DNA from: RSA11 sp036564135
GTDB taxonomy: Bacteria; Actinomycetota; Thermoleophilia; Solirubrobacterales; 70-9
Assembly: GCA_036564135.1 (NCBI GenBank)
Contig: DATCLC010000020.1
Coordinates: 1 to 64,000 of the forward strand
Direction: 5' to 3'
Length of the DNA: 64,000 bases
In this document: positions 48,899 to 57,379 of the stretch, one piece after another
How positions within the stretch are numbered: the stretch's first letter is position 1
How the letters are laid out: each line of letters begins with the position of its first letter
The notes under the pieces: generated by a model
Database searches by the model: none
The model's input: only the letters and a program-made list of their open reading frames with translations
What the model was told of the DNA's origin: nothing
Position numbers and translations under genes: made by a program

Positions 48899-49671
48899 AC
48901 CCGGCGCTCGCGATCCACTGGCCGATGGTCGCCGTGCTCGTGCGGCGCGCGATGAACGAGATCCTCCGCGTGCCCGGCGCCGCGATTCCGGGCGTGCTGG
49001 CACCCACGATCTTCTTCCTCGGCCTCACCGCCGTCTTCGGAGAGCTCACCGAGCTCGGCGGCTTCGGCACCGAGGACTACCAGAGCTTCATCATCGGCGT
49101 CTCGCTGCTGCAGGGCTCGGGGTTCACGGGCGCCGCCACCGGCGTCAATCTGGCGCGCGACATCGAGGCGGGCTGGTTCGACCGCCTGCTCGCCTCCCCC
49201 GCCCCGCGCCCGGTGATCCTCGCCGGGACGGTCCTCTCTGCGGCGCTGCGCGCGCTGATCCCGGCCGCGGTCCTGCTCACCGTCGGGTTCGCGATCGGCG
49301 TGAGCTGGCCGGGATTCGACGGCCTCGCGCTGGCGATCATCGGCGTAATGGGTCTGGCCACCGCGGCCGCCTGCTGGGGATGCGCGCTCGCGCTGCGCTT
49401 TCGCACGCAGTCGGCGGCGCCACTGATGCAGGCCGGGATGTTCGTCCTCGTGCTCTGCACGACCTCCTACGCCCCGCGCGAACACCTCCAGGGCTGGCTG
49501 CACACCGTCGCCACCATCAACCCGGTGACCCAGGTGCTCGAGATGGTGCGCCAGGGATTCCTCGGCACGGTCACCTGGCACGAGACCTGGCCGGGCCTCG
49601 TCACGATCGTCGCGCTCGTGGCCGTGCTCGCCGCGTTCGCCCTCCGCGGCATACGGCGGATGGCGGACTGA
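48895..49671 (+). CDS. ABC-2 type permease (DrrC-like), second
   Basis: A 258-residue six-helix membrane protein of the same family (VNLARDIEAGWFDRLLASPA and ATINPVTQVLEMVRQGFLG). It starts in the ATGA overlap with the first permease and ends the operon. The following 124 bases before infA show no terminator I can be sure of. The transported substrate cannot be inferred. Confidence 0.9.
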   Translation: MNPALAIHWPMVAVLVRRAMNEILRVPGAAIPGVLAPTIFFLGLTAVFGELTELGGFGTEDYQSFIIGVSLLQGSGFTGAATGVNLARDIEAGWFDRLLASPAPRPVILAGTVLSAALRALIPAAVLLTVGFAIGVSWPGFDGLALAIIGVMGLATAAACWGCALALRFRTQSAAPLMQAGMFVLVLCTTSYAPREHLQGWLHTVATINPVTQVLEMVRQGFLGTVTWHETWPGLVTIVALVAVLAAFALRGIRRMAD

Positions 49672-49795
49672 TCAGGCGCGGGCGACGCGATCGAGGTTCC
49701 TAGTCCACGAGACGAGAAAAGTCGATCGCGTGCGCTGGGCGCACGGTCAAGGTTGGGGTGACGAGGCCCCGGGCGCGCTCCCCGGGCGCGCCGGC

Positions 49796-50014
49796 CTACT
49801 TGTAGCGGTAGGTGATGCGGCCGCGGTCCAGGTCGTAGGGCGAGAGCTCGATCTTCACGCGGTCGCCCGGGAGGATGCGGATGTAGTGCCGGCGCATCTT
49901 GCCCGAGATGTGCCCGAGGACCTCGTGGCCGTTGTCGAGCCTGACCTTGAACATCGTGTTGGGCAGGGCCTCGACGACCTCGCCCTCCATCTCGATCTTC
50001 TCTTCCTTCGCCAT
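49796..50014 (-). CDS. infA: Translation initiation factor IF-1
   Basis: A 72-residue S1-like OB-fold protein that binds the 30S A site during initiation. The sequence is canonical (MEGEVVEALPNTMFKVRLDN, HISGKMRRHYIRILPGDRVK, DLDRGRITYRYK). The longest frame begins 34 codons earlier but the MAKEEKIEM start is the family start and has TAGGCT ten bases upstream. It stands apart from the ribosomal protein operon where infA usually lies. Confidence 0.97.
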   Translation of the reverse strand: MAKEEKIEMEGEVVEALPNTMFKVRLDNGHEVLGHISGKMRRHYIRILPGDRVKIELSPYDLDRGRITYRYK

Positions 50015-50057
50015 GCGGGCGACGAGCCTAGCAGCGGCTCCCGTTCGCGCACACCCC

Positions 50058-50825
50058 TCAGCGGCCCTCGAACGTGGCCTTGCCAGGCCCCTCCTCGAGG
50101 AAGCTGCGCACGGCACGCTGCAGGTCCTGGGTCTCGAACAGCTCGGAGAACACCCCCGGTGTGATCTCGTCCGCAGCCGCGACGCCGCCGTCGAGGTAGG
50201 CGCGCACGATGCGCTTGGTCATGGCGTGCGCGCGGGTGGGCCCGGCCGCCAGATCGCGCGCGAACGCCATGCCCTTCTCGAGGAGCTCGTCGTCGGGCAC
50301 GACCCGGTTGACGACGTTCCAGCGCTCGAGGGTGGCGGCGTCGTAGAGGCGGCCGCTCATCACCAGCTCGCGCGCCCGCGCCGGGCCGGCGCGCTCGGCG
50401 ACGCGCTGGGTCCCGCCCGCGCCGGGGGTGAGCCCGACCACGCGCTCGACGAGACCGAACCGCGCGGACTCCGCGGCCCAGATCATGTCGCAGGCAAGCG
50501 CGACCTCGAACGCGGCGGTCAGGCAGACGCCGTGACAGAGCGCCAGGGTCGGGATCTCGAGCGCCTCGAGCCGGTGGATCGGCCCGAGCAGCGACGGGAA
50601 CCCATCGCCGCGCTGCACGGCCTCGTCGAAGACCTTGACGTCCACCCCGCCGCTCATGATCTCGCCGTCCGCCCGCCACACCGCGGCGCGCGTGCTCGAC
50701 CGCTCGATCTCGGCGACGGCCTCATCGAGCGCGTCGAAGGCGTCCGCGCCGAACAGGTTGAGCGGCGGGTTGGAGAGCGTGATGACGGCGACGTCGCCGT
50801 CGAAGCTGACCGTGATCGGCGCCAT
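50058..50825 (-). CDS. Enoyl-CoA hydratase/isomerase family protein
   Basis: A 255-residue crotonase with the oxyanion-hole segments (MSGGVDVKVFDEAVQ and ALCHGVCLTAAFEVALACDM) and the LVERVVGLTPGAGGTQRVAE region. It is related to the hydratase at 22867-23643 but not close. Typical reactions are hydration or isomerisation of enoyl-CoA; substrate unknown. It follows the HIT gene by seven bases and probably shares its transcript. Confidence 0.88.
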   Translation of the reverse strand: MAPITVSFDGDVAVITLSNPPLNLFGADAFDALDEAVAEIERSSTRAAVWRADGEIMSGGVDVKVFDEAVQRGDGFPSLLGPIHRLEALEIPTLALCHGVCLTAAFEVALACDMIWAAESARFGLVERVVGLTPGAGGTQRVAERAGPARARELVMSGRLYDAATLERWNVVNRVVPDDELLEKGMAFARDLAAGPTRAHAMTKRIVRAYLDGGVAAADEITPGVFSELFETQDLQRAVRSFLEEGPGKATFEGR

Positions 50826-50832
50826 CCGCGCC

Positions 50833-51249
50833 TCAGGCGCCCGCGGCGCGGATCTTTTCCGCGACCGCGGCGATCTGGCCCTCCTCCGCTCCGCGCGGGA
50901 TCCAGGGCAGCTTCAGGGGGTCGTCCTCGTAGCGCGGGATCACGTGCAGGTGGAAATGGAAGACGGTCTGCCAGGCCGCCGGGCGACAGGCGTTCAGGAT
51001 GTTGAATCCGTCGGGATCGAGCGCGGCCTCGATGCGCCGCGCCAGTCGCCGCGCCGCGACGATCGTAGCCTCGAGGTCCTCGTCGGCGATGTCCATGAGG
51101 TCCGTCGAGTGAGCGCGCGGCACCACCAGCGCGTGCCCCGGGGTAGCCGGGTTGATGTCCATGAAGGCGACCGTCCGCTCGTCGGAATCGACGATCTCGC
51201 CCGGCAGCTCACCGGCGATGATCTTGCAGAAAATGCATTCCTCGGCCAC
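50833..51249 (-). CDS. HIT family hydrolase
   Basis: A 138-residue histidine-triad nucleotide hydrolase. The active triad is HFHLH at residues 98-102 (VFHFHLHVIPR). A zinc site is likely from C5, C8 (CIFCKI), H47 and H98, as in HINT/Fhit-like bacterial proteins. It would hydrolyse AMP-linked phosphoramidates or dinucleoside polyphosphates. GTG start with TAGGCT six bases upstream. Confidence 0.92.
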   Translation of the reverse strand: MAEECIFCKIIAGELPGEIVDSDERTVAFMDINPATPGHALVVPRAHSTDLMDIADEDLEATIVAARRLARRIEAALDPDGFNILNACRPAAWQTVFHFHLHVIPRYEDDPLKLPWIPRGAEEGQIAAVAEKIRAAGA

Positions 51250-51263
51250 GCCGAGAGCCTAGT

Positions 51264-52712
51264 TCACTCGGCGTCCTCGGGCGCGCCATCCGCGAGCCGC
51301 CGACCGAGCGCGATCACCTCGTCACGCGTCGTCGCCTCCCCTGTGTAGACGGCGGCGCGCAGCTCCTCGATCAGCCGTCCCAGTTCGGGCCCCTCCTCGA
51401 TCCCGAGCTCGGCGGCGAGCTCGTCGCCGCGCAAGGGCAGACGCGGCGGCCCCTGGCGGTGCCAGTCGAGCGCGGCCGGCATCACCTCGCGCACGAGCTC
51501 GAGGTGCGCCTCGATCATCTCCGGGGAAGCCACCGAGCCGCTGCCCCGCGCCGACAGGCGGTCGGCGACGGTGAGCAGAGTGACGTCGGGCGCCACGTCG
51601 CCGCAGCGAGCCAGGTAGTCGTAGATGGCGCGCTTCGACAGCGGCCGCTCGTGCACGAGGAAGCCGAGGTGCAGGTGATGGCGCACCAGCCCCTGGACGT
51701 ACCGGGTGAGCGCCCGGCTCGCCTTGAGCCGGCGCAGCAACTCGCCCGCGATCTGGGCACCGACGCGGTCGTGGCCGATGAACGTCACGTAGCCCGAGTG
51801 CTCGCCGCGCGTCGCGGGCTTGCCGACGTCGTGGAGCAGCGCCCCGAAGCGCATCGCCATGCCCCGGGTGAACTCGTCGGCCAGCGGCTCGGCGAGCAGC
51901 TCCCGCGCGCCCTCCGCCGCCTGGCCCGCGAAGCGGTCGAGGTCCGCCTGGACCGCCACGGCCTGGCGCAGGACCTCAAGCGTGTGCCCGAAGACGTCGA
52001 GGTGGTGGTTCGGGTTCTGCCCCACCCCGCGCAGCACGGCGATCTCCGGCAGCGCCGCGGGCAGTGCGTCGAGCTCATCCAGCAGCTCGATCCCGCGCGC
52101 CGGATCGGGGCCCGCGAGCAGATGGCGCAGCTCGGCGAGCTGCCGCTCCCCCGCGGGTTCCCCGGCGCGGGACGCCTCGGCCCTGCCGAGCGCGACCGTC
52201 CCGGACTCGATCCGGAAGCCCAGCGCCGAGGCGAACCGGGCAGCGCGCAGGATGCGCAGCGGGTCGTCGGCGAAGCTGCGCTGGCTCACCGCGCGCACCA
52301 CGCCCGCCTCGAGGTCGGAACGGCCCCCGGTCGGGTCCACGAGCTCGCCCTCGGGGTCGGCGAGCGGCACGGCGATCGCGTTGATCGTGAAGTCGCGGCC
52401 GCGCAGGTCGGCCTCGATCGCGTCGCCACGCAGACGCGTGACGTCGAGGTGCCAGGTACCGCCCGGCGCCACCACCCGCCACGTGCCGAACTCCTCGGAG
52501 AGCGGGAACGCGGCGCCGCCGCAAGCGCGCGCGATCGCCCGGGCGTGGCGCTCCTCGGCGCCCGGCTCCACGGCGAGGTCGACGTCGAGCACCTCCCGTC
52601 CCAAAAGCGCGTCCCGCACCGCCCCGCCGACGATCCAGACCCCCTGCTCGCCGGCGAGCACGCGCCGGGCGACGCCGACGGCCTCGGCGGCGCTGAGCCG
52701 GCTGGCGCTCAT
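51264..52712 (-). CDS. cca: CCA tRNA nucleotidyltransferase / poly(A) polymerase family
   Basis: A 482-residue class II nucleotidyltransferase. GGAVRDALLG (residues about 29-38), the two-metal DVDLAVEPG, RGRDFTINAIAVPL, and DPLRILRAARFASALGF all match. A metal-dependent HD domain follows (RFGALLHDVGKPATRGEHSG). Since none of the three tRNA genes here encodes CCA, an enzyme that adds CCA is needed; this is the likely one, but a poly(A) polymerase-like role cannot be excluded. Its ATG overlaps the alr stop (ATGA). Confidence 0.9.
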   Translation of the reverse strand: MSASRLSAAEAVGVARRVLAGEQGVWIVGGAVRDALLGREVLDVDLAVEPGAEERHARAIARACGGAAFPLSEEFGTWRVVAPGGTWHLDVTRLRGDAIEADLRGRDFTINAIAVPLADPEGELVDPTGGRSDLEAGVVRAVSQRSFADDPLRILRAARFASALGFRIESGTVALGRAEASRAGEPAGERQLAELRHLLAGPDPARGIELLDELDALPAALPEIAVLRGVGQNPNHHLDVFGHTLEVLRQAVAVQADLDRFAGQAAEGARELLAEPLADEFTRGMAMRFGALLHDVGKPATRGEHSGYVTFIGHDRVGAQIAGELLRRLKASRALTRYVQGLVRHHLHLGFLVHERPLSKRAIYDYLARCGDVAPDVTLLTVADRLSARGSGSVASPEMIEAHLELVREVMPAALDWHRQGPPRLPLRGDELAAELGIEEGPELGRLIEELRAAVYTGEATTRDEVIALGRRLADGAPEDAE

Positions 52713-53833
52713 CCGGGCTCGCCGCCGACGTACTCGCGCGGGACCCGCGGGGAGACCGCGCAGGTGATCTCGTAGTTGATGGTCCCCAGGGCGCGCGCGA
52801 GGCTCTCGGCGGACTGTTCCTGGTCGCCCTGGCGGCCGATCAGCACGACCTCGTCGCCCGGCCTCACCGTCGTCTCCGGCCCAAGGTCGACCGTGAGATT
52901 GTCCATCGAGATCGTGCCCGCGATCGGGTAGCGGCGGCCGCCGATCAGCACGTCGGCCTTGTTCGAGAGGCCGCGCCGCCAGCCGTCGCCGTAGCCGATC
53001 GGCACGACGGCGACGTTGGTGTCGCGCGGCGCGCGCCAGGTGCGGCCGTACCCCGCCGACGCGCCAGCCGGGAAGGCCTTCACGTCGGCGACGTGGCTGC
53101 GCAGCTCAAGCGCCGGGCGCAGCCCGTACTCCGCGGGGTCGACGCCGAACGGGTCGAGCCCGTAGATCGCGACGCCGCAGCGCACCATGTCGAAGCGCGA
53201 CGCCGGCTCGCGCAGGGTCGCCGCGCTGTTCGCCGCGTGCAGCAGAACGCCCGGATGGCGCTCTCGGACCCGCTCGGCGAGCTCGGCGAAGGCGCGAAGC
53301 TGCGCGGGGAAGAACTCGTCGCCGCGCTCGTCCGCGGTCGCGAAATGGGTCCACAGGCCGGCCAGCTCGAGCGCGTCGTCGTCGGCGGCGGCGTCGCAGA
53401 GCGCGAGCACCGCGTCAGGGTCGCGCTCGCCCAGGCGGCCCATCCCCGTGTCGTACTTGACGTGGACGCGCGGGCGCACGCCGAGCTCCCGCGCGCGCTT
53501 CGAGAGCTGCTCGCGGAACCCCTCGCGCCAGAGCGTGATCTCCGAGCGCGCGGCGAGCGCGCGCTCCGCCTCCGACCGCGAGAGCGCCCCCATCGTCAGG
53601 ATCGGCGCGTCGGGAAGCGCGGCGCGCAGCTCCTCCGCCTCGCCCGCCGTGGCGACCGCGAGCATGGCGGCACCGCCGCGCATCGCCGCCTTGGCGACGG
53701 GCACCATGCCGTGCCCGTAGCCGTCGGCCTTCACCACCGCGCACAGCCTGGAGCCGGGCGCGATCAGCTCGGCGAGCCGCGCGCAGTTGTGCTCGACCGC
53801 GCCGAGGTCGACGCGTGCGACGGCCCGCCTCAT
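52709..53833 (-). CDS. alr: Alanine racemase
   Basis: A 374-residue fold-type III PLP enzyme that makes D-alanine for peptidoglycan. PLP lysine in AVVKADGYGHGMVPVA, catalytic tyrosine in GASAGYGRTWRAP, and the TISMDNLTVDLG segment are all present. ATG overlaps the nnr stop by four bases and its own stop overlaps cca, so nnr-alr-cca are translationally coupled. The longer upstream frame is a shadow of nnr. Confidence 0.96.
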   Translation of the reverse strand: MRRAVARVDLGAVEHNCARLAELIAPGSRLCAVVKADGYGHGMVPVAKAAMRGGAAMLAVATAGEAEELRAALPDAPILTMGALSRSEAERALAARSEITLWREGFREQLSKRARELGVRPRVHVKYDTGMGRLGERDPDAVLALCDAAADDDALELAGLWTHFATADERGDEFFPAQLRAFAELAERVRERHPGVLLHAANSAATLREPASRFDMVRCGVAIYGLDPFGVDPAEYGLRPALELRSHVADVKAFPAGASAGYGRTWRAPRDTNVAVVPIGYGDGWRRGLSNKADVLIGGRRYPIAGTISMDNLTVDLGPETTVRPGDEVVLIGRQGDQEQSAESLARALGTINYEITCAVSPRVPREYVGGEPG

Positions 53834-55353
53834 GGCTCGCGCAGGCCCTCCGGCAACGCCGCGACGACGTCCGTCGCGATCACCGACTCGGCGCTCCCCA
53901 CGCGGTCGGCGGCGATCCGGCCCGCGCGCTGGTGCGCGTGCACGGCCGCGCAGGCGGCCCGCAGCGGCGGGACGCCGCGCGCGATCAGCGCCCCGATCGT
54001 GCCGGCCAACACATCCCCGGTGCCGGCCGTGGCCAGCGCCGGGCTCGCCAGGGCGGAGACGGCGACGGCGTCCGAGCGGCCGTCCACCACCAGCGTGTCG
54101 TCGCCCTTGAGCACGACGATCGCCCGCGCCGCGGCCGCCGCCCGCCGGGCGCACTCCAGGCGCCGGGCGTTCACCTCGGCGGATTCGATTCCCAAAAGCC
54201 GCGCGAGCTCGCCGGCGTGCGGGGTGAGCACGGTCGGCGCCTCGCGGTCGGCGAGCGCCTCGAGCGCCCCGGCGTGCGCGTTGAGGCCGTCGGCGTCGAG
54301 GACGAGCGGCGCCGCGGCGGCCTTCGCGACCGCGCGCGCGACAGCAAACGCGCCCTCGCTGCGGCCCAGCCCCGGGCCGACGACGAGCGCGTCCGCGCGC
54401 TCGGCCGCGGCGAGAGCGTCATCGGCCGCCTCCCCCGCCAGCGTGCCGCCGCGGTCGGGAAGCGCCCGCGTCATCACCTCGGTGAGCTTCACCTCGAGGA
54501 TCGGCTCGAGCGACGCCGGAACCAGAGCGGTCGCGTAACCCGCGCCCGCCCTGATCGCCGCGCTTGCGACCAGGCAGACCGCCCCGGTGAGTCCCCGCGA
54601 TCCGCCCAGCACGATCACCTGGCCCGAGGTGAACTTGGTCGAGGCGGGGCCGCGGCGCGGCAGGCCCGCGAGCACCTCGTCGGTGATCTCCCCCGCCGCG
54701 GCGGGCGCCGGGGCCCCATCCGGGATCCCGATCGGCGCCACGCGCAGGGCGCCGGTGTGCGCCTTGCCCGGCGCGATGCGGTGCCCGAGCTTGGCCGCGT
54801 GGAACGCCACGGTCGCGCTCGCCCGCACCGCCGCGCCCTCGACCTCGCCAGTGGAGGCGTCGACGCCCGAGGCGATGTCGGCCGCGACGACCGGCGCGCC
54901 CGCCGCGTTCATGGCCTCGATCGCCTCGCTCGCCGGCGTGCGCGGGGCGTCGGCGAAGCCCGTTCCGAAGATCGCGTCGACGATCGCCCCGGAGCCGGCG
55001 AGCGCGCTCGCGGCGTGGCCGGGGTCGAGCTGGACCGGGCTCACCGGCAGCCGCTTTAGGTTCGCGCTCGCGTCGGGGCTGAGCTCATCCGCCGGCCACA
55101 GCAGGAGGACGTCGACGTCGAACCCGAGCTCGGCCAGCAGGCGCGCGGCGACCAGGCCGTCGCCCCCGTTGTTCCCCTTGCCGCAGACCACCCGGATCGG
55201 CCCCTCGCCCGCGAGCTCGCGCACAACGTCGGCGAGCGCGCGGCCCGCCGCCTCCATCAGGCGCAGCGAGGGCACGCCCTGCTCGTCGATCGCCCACGCG
55301 TCCGCGGCGCGCATGCCAGCGGCGTCGAAGAGTGGTCGCAGCCAGGGATCCAT
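53830..55353 (-). CDS. nnr: Bifunctional NAD(P)H-hydrate epimerase and ADP-dependent dehydratase
   Basis: A 507-residue repair enzyme for damaged NAD(P)H. The N-terminal YjeF_N epimerase domain has VVCGKGNNGGDGLVAARLL and AIFGTGFADAP; the C-terminal ribokinase-like dehydratase domain has VIVLGGSRGLTGAVCLVASA, LTPHAGELARLLG and LATAGTGDVLAGTIGALIAR. ATG with TACGCT eight bases upstream. Gene order acpS-nnr-alr is the common actinobacterial one. Confidence 0.95.
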   Translation of the reverse strand: MDPWLRPLFDAAGMRAADAWAIDEQGVPSLRLMEAAGRALADVVRELAGEGPIRVVCGKGNNGGDGLVAARLLAELGFDVDVLLLWPADELSPDASANLKRLPVSPVQLDPGHAASALAGSGAIVDAIFGTGFADAPRTPASEAIEAMNAAGAPVVAADIASGVDASTGEVEGAAVRASATVAFHAAKLGHRIAPGKAHTGALRVAPIGIPDGAPAPAAAGEITDEVLAGLPRRGPASTKFTSGQVIVLGGSRGLTGAVCLVASAAIRAGAGYATALVPASLEPILEVKLTEVMTRALPDRGGTLAGEAADDALAAAERADALVVGPGLGRSEGAFAVARAVAKAAAAPLVLDADGLNAHAGALEALADREAPTVLTPHAGELARLLGIESAEVNARRLECARRAAAAARAIVVLKGDDTLVVDGRSDAVAVSALASPALATAGTGDVLAGTIGALIARGVPPLRAACAAVHAHQRAGRIAADRVGSAESVIATDVVAALPEGLREP

Positions 55354-55385
55354 CGAGCGGCAGCGTACCGACGCGCCGCCCTGGG

Positions 55386-55754
55386 TCAGCCCGGCGGGCG
55401 GCGCTCGGCGAGCACCGCGGCGCCCGCCAGCTCCCGCGAGTGGGTCAGCGAGACGCTGAGCTCGACGCCCTGCTCCTCGGCCGCCCGGCGCGCCGACCCG
55501 TGCAGCACCAGCCGCGGCGGCTCCTCGCCCCCGCCGACGACCTCGACCTCGTGCAGCCGCATGCCGCCGAGTCCGAGCGCCTTGAGCGCGGCCTCCTTGG
55601 CGGCGAACCGCGCGGCGAGGTGTCGCCCGGGCCGCGGCCGCGCCCGGCACGCCTCGAGCTCCGTCCGCGTGAACACGCGCTCGGCCAGCCCGGGGCGGCG
55701 CTCAAGCGCCCGCTCGACCCGTTCGATCTCGATCAGGTCGAAGCCGACGGGCAT
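55386..55754 (-). CDS. acpS: Holo-[acyl-carrier-protein] synthase
   Basis: A 122-residue 4'-phosphopantetheinyl transferase that activates ACP with CoA. The Mg-binding GFDLIEIERVERAL (D6) and RFAAKEAALKALGLG motifs are present, and SVSLTHSRELAGAAVL matches the C-terminal strand. It begins seven bases after the DUF3352 stop on the same strand and precedes nnr by 32 bases. Confidence 0.94.
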   Translation of the reverse strand: MPVGFDLIEIERVERALERRPGLAERVFTRTELEACRARPRPGRHLAARFAAKEAALKALGLGGMRLHEVEVVGGGEEPPRLVLHGSARRAAEEQGVELSVSLTHSRELAGAAVLAERRPPG

Positions 55755-55761
55755 GGGCCCC

Positions 55762-57366
55762 TCACTCCACGCCGACGACGATGCGCGTGACCACGCGCTC
55801 GCCCTCGCCGCGCATCCCGGCGGCGAGCCAGCTGAGCTTCCCCGCGAGGAAGCCCGGGATCGCGTCCTCGAGCGAGCCGCCCGTGACGATGTCGAGCGCC
55901 GAGGCCCCGCCGAGGACGCTCTCTAGCAGCGCGCCAGGGCGAGCGAACGCGGACGGCTCGAAGCCGTCGCCGAGCGCCTCCGCGGCGGCCTGGAAGCCGG
56001 GATCGTCGGCGAGCGCCTCGCCATCGGCCTCCATCGCCGCGCGCGCCTCATCGATGTCGCTCGCCACGGTCGCGGTGACCGTCTCGCCGTCGGTCTCCGC
56101 GCCGATGAACTTGATCGGGCTCCCCTCGCCCGCGTCCCCGCGCGGCTGCGCGGAGAACCCCGCGTCGCCCGCGAGCGGCGGGCCCACGCGCGTGCTCTCG
56201 TCCGCCTCGAGGAAGTTCTGGAGTCCGTTCAACAGGGACTCGACGGTCCCGCCATCGTCGGCGTCGACCCGCAGCTGAACGGCGAACGCGTCGGACAGCT
56301 GGCCTTGGAGCTCGAGGACGCCGTCGCCCAGGGCGGCGGCCGCGTCGTCGAGCGACACACCCGTAAGCCCCTGGAACGCGCTCGCGAGCTGCCCCTCGGA
56401 GAACTCGCCGAGCTCCGCGCCGATCCGCTCGATCCGCGCCACGCCGTCGCGCAGGCGCGCGCCGAGGTCGGCGATGCCGATCGCCGCCACCGCATCGGCC
56501 GAGACCGCGCGCAGCGCCTCGGCGCTTCCAGCCGCCTCCCCGGGCGCGGACACGTCGAGCGTCACGCCGTGGTCGCGCACAAACAGCGCCGCACCGATCG
56601 GCCCATCGAGCTCGGGAATCAGTCCACGCACGATCTCGAGGTCCTCAAACTCGCCCTCGGCCTCCGCCGTGGCCTCCATGACGGCGCCGAAGTCGACGTA
56701 GGCCCGCGCGATCGCCTCGCCGGCGTCCAGCTCCCCAAACGCCTCGTCGAACCCGTCGGAATCACCGAGCGAGTCGCCGTCGTTCGCGTCGAGGGCGGCC
56801 TGGAAGTCCTCCTCGGTGGGCGCGGCGATGAGCGCCTCGTCGACCACGGCCGCATACAAATCGTCGCCGGCGATCCCCTCGACACCCGCGAACTCGGCGA
56901 CCTCGAGGTCCTCGCCGCCCTCCCCGAACCGGGTCAGCGCGTCGCGGGCTGCGTCGGCGTCGCTCACCTCGAGGGCGAACACGAAGCCCTGGTCGGCCTC
57001 ATCGCCCTCGGACTGCGCGAGCGCCTCGGCTGATGCAGCCATCGCGCCCCACTCGCCGAGCCATGGCTCCACGTCCTCCGAGAAGCTGAAGTCCACCCCG
57101 GCGTCGCTCGCGGCCCGGTCGAGCTCCTGCTCAAGGAGGTCGAACGGATCGGCGACCTCGCCGACGATCGGCAGCTCGGTGAAGCGGCCAGCGAGCTCCT
57201 CCAGGGCGCTGCGCTGCTCGTCGGTCGGCTGGACGCGCGCCTCGATGTAGAGGGGGCTGTCCGCTGGCACGAACGACGCGGGACCGGAGGCCTCGTCGCC
57301 GCCGCAAGCGGAGAAGCCGAGCACGCCAAGCGCGGACGCAAGCACAAGGGATCTGCGGGAGGACAT
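55762..57366 (-). CDS. DUF3352-type lipoprotein
   Basis: A 534-residue predicted lipoprotein: signal peptide with lipobox LGFSAC, then a long acidic, helix-and-strand domain characteristic of DUF3352 proteins of actinobacteria and cyanobacteria (FVPADSPLYIEARVQPTDEQ, GFVFALEVSDADAARDALTR). It would sit on the outer face of the membrane. The ATG has TAGCTT ten bases upstream, within the end of glmS. Function unknown; placement between glmS and acpS in a cell-wall precursor block may hint at an envelope role. Confidence 0.8.
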   Translation of the reverse strand: MSSRRSLVLASALGVLGFSACGGDEASGPASFVPADSPLYIEARVQPTDEQRSALEELAGRFTELPIVGEVADPFDLLEQELDRAASDAGVDFSFSEDVEPWLGEWGAMAASAEALAQSEGDEADQGFVFALEVSDADAARDALTRFGEGGEDLEVAEFAGVEGIAGDDLYAAVVDEALIAAPTEEDFQAALDANDGDSLGDSDGFDEAFGELDAGEAIARAYVDFGAVMEATAEAEGEFEDLEIVRGLIPELDGPIGAALFVRDHGVTLDVSAPGEAAGSAEALRAVSADAVAAIGIADLGARLRDGVARIERIGAELGEFSEGQLASAFQGLTGVSLDDAAAALGDGVLELQGQLSDAFAVQLRVDADDGGTVESLLNGLQNFLEADESTRVGPPLAGDAGFSAQPRGDAGEGSPIKFIGAETDGETVTATVASDIDEARAAMEADGEALADDPGFQAAAEALGDGFEPSAFARPGALLESVLGGASALDIVTGGSLEDAIPGFLAGKLSWLAAGMRGEGERVVTRIVVGVE

Positions 57367-57379
57367 CGGCGGCGGCAAG

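Noticed and set aside
49796..50014. Second, divergent copy of infA
   Set aside because: The sequence is a fully canonical IF-1; whether another copy exists in the ribosomal operon cannot be seen from this window, so no claim is made.
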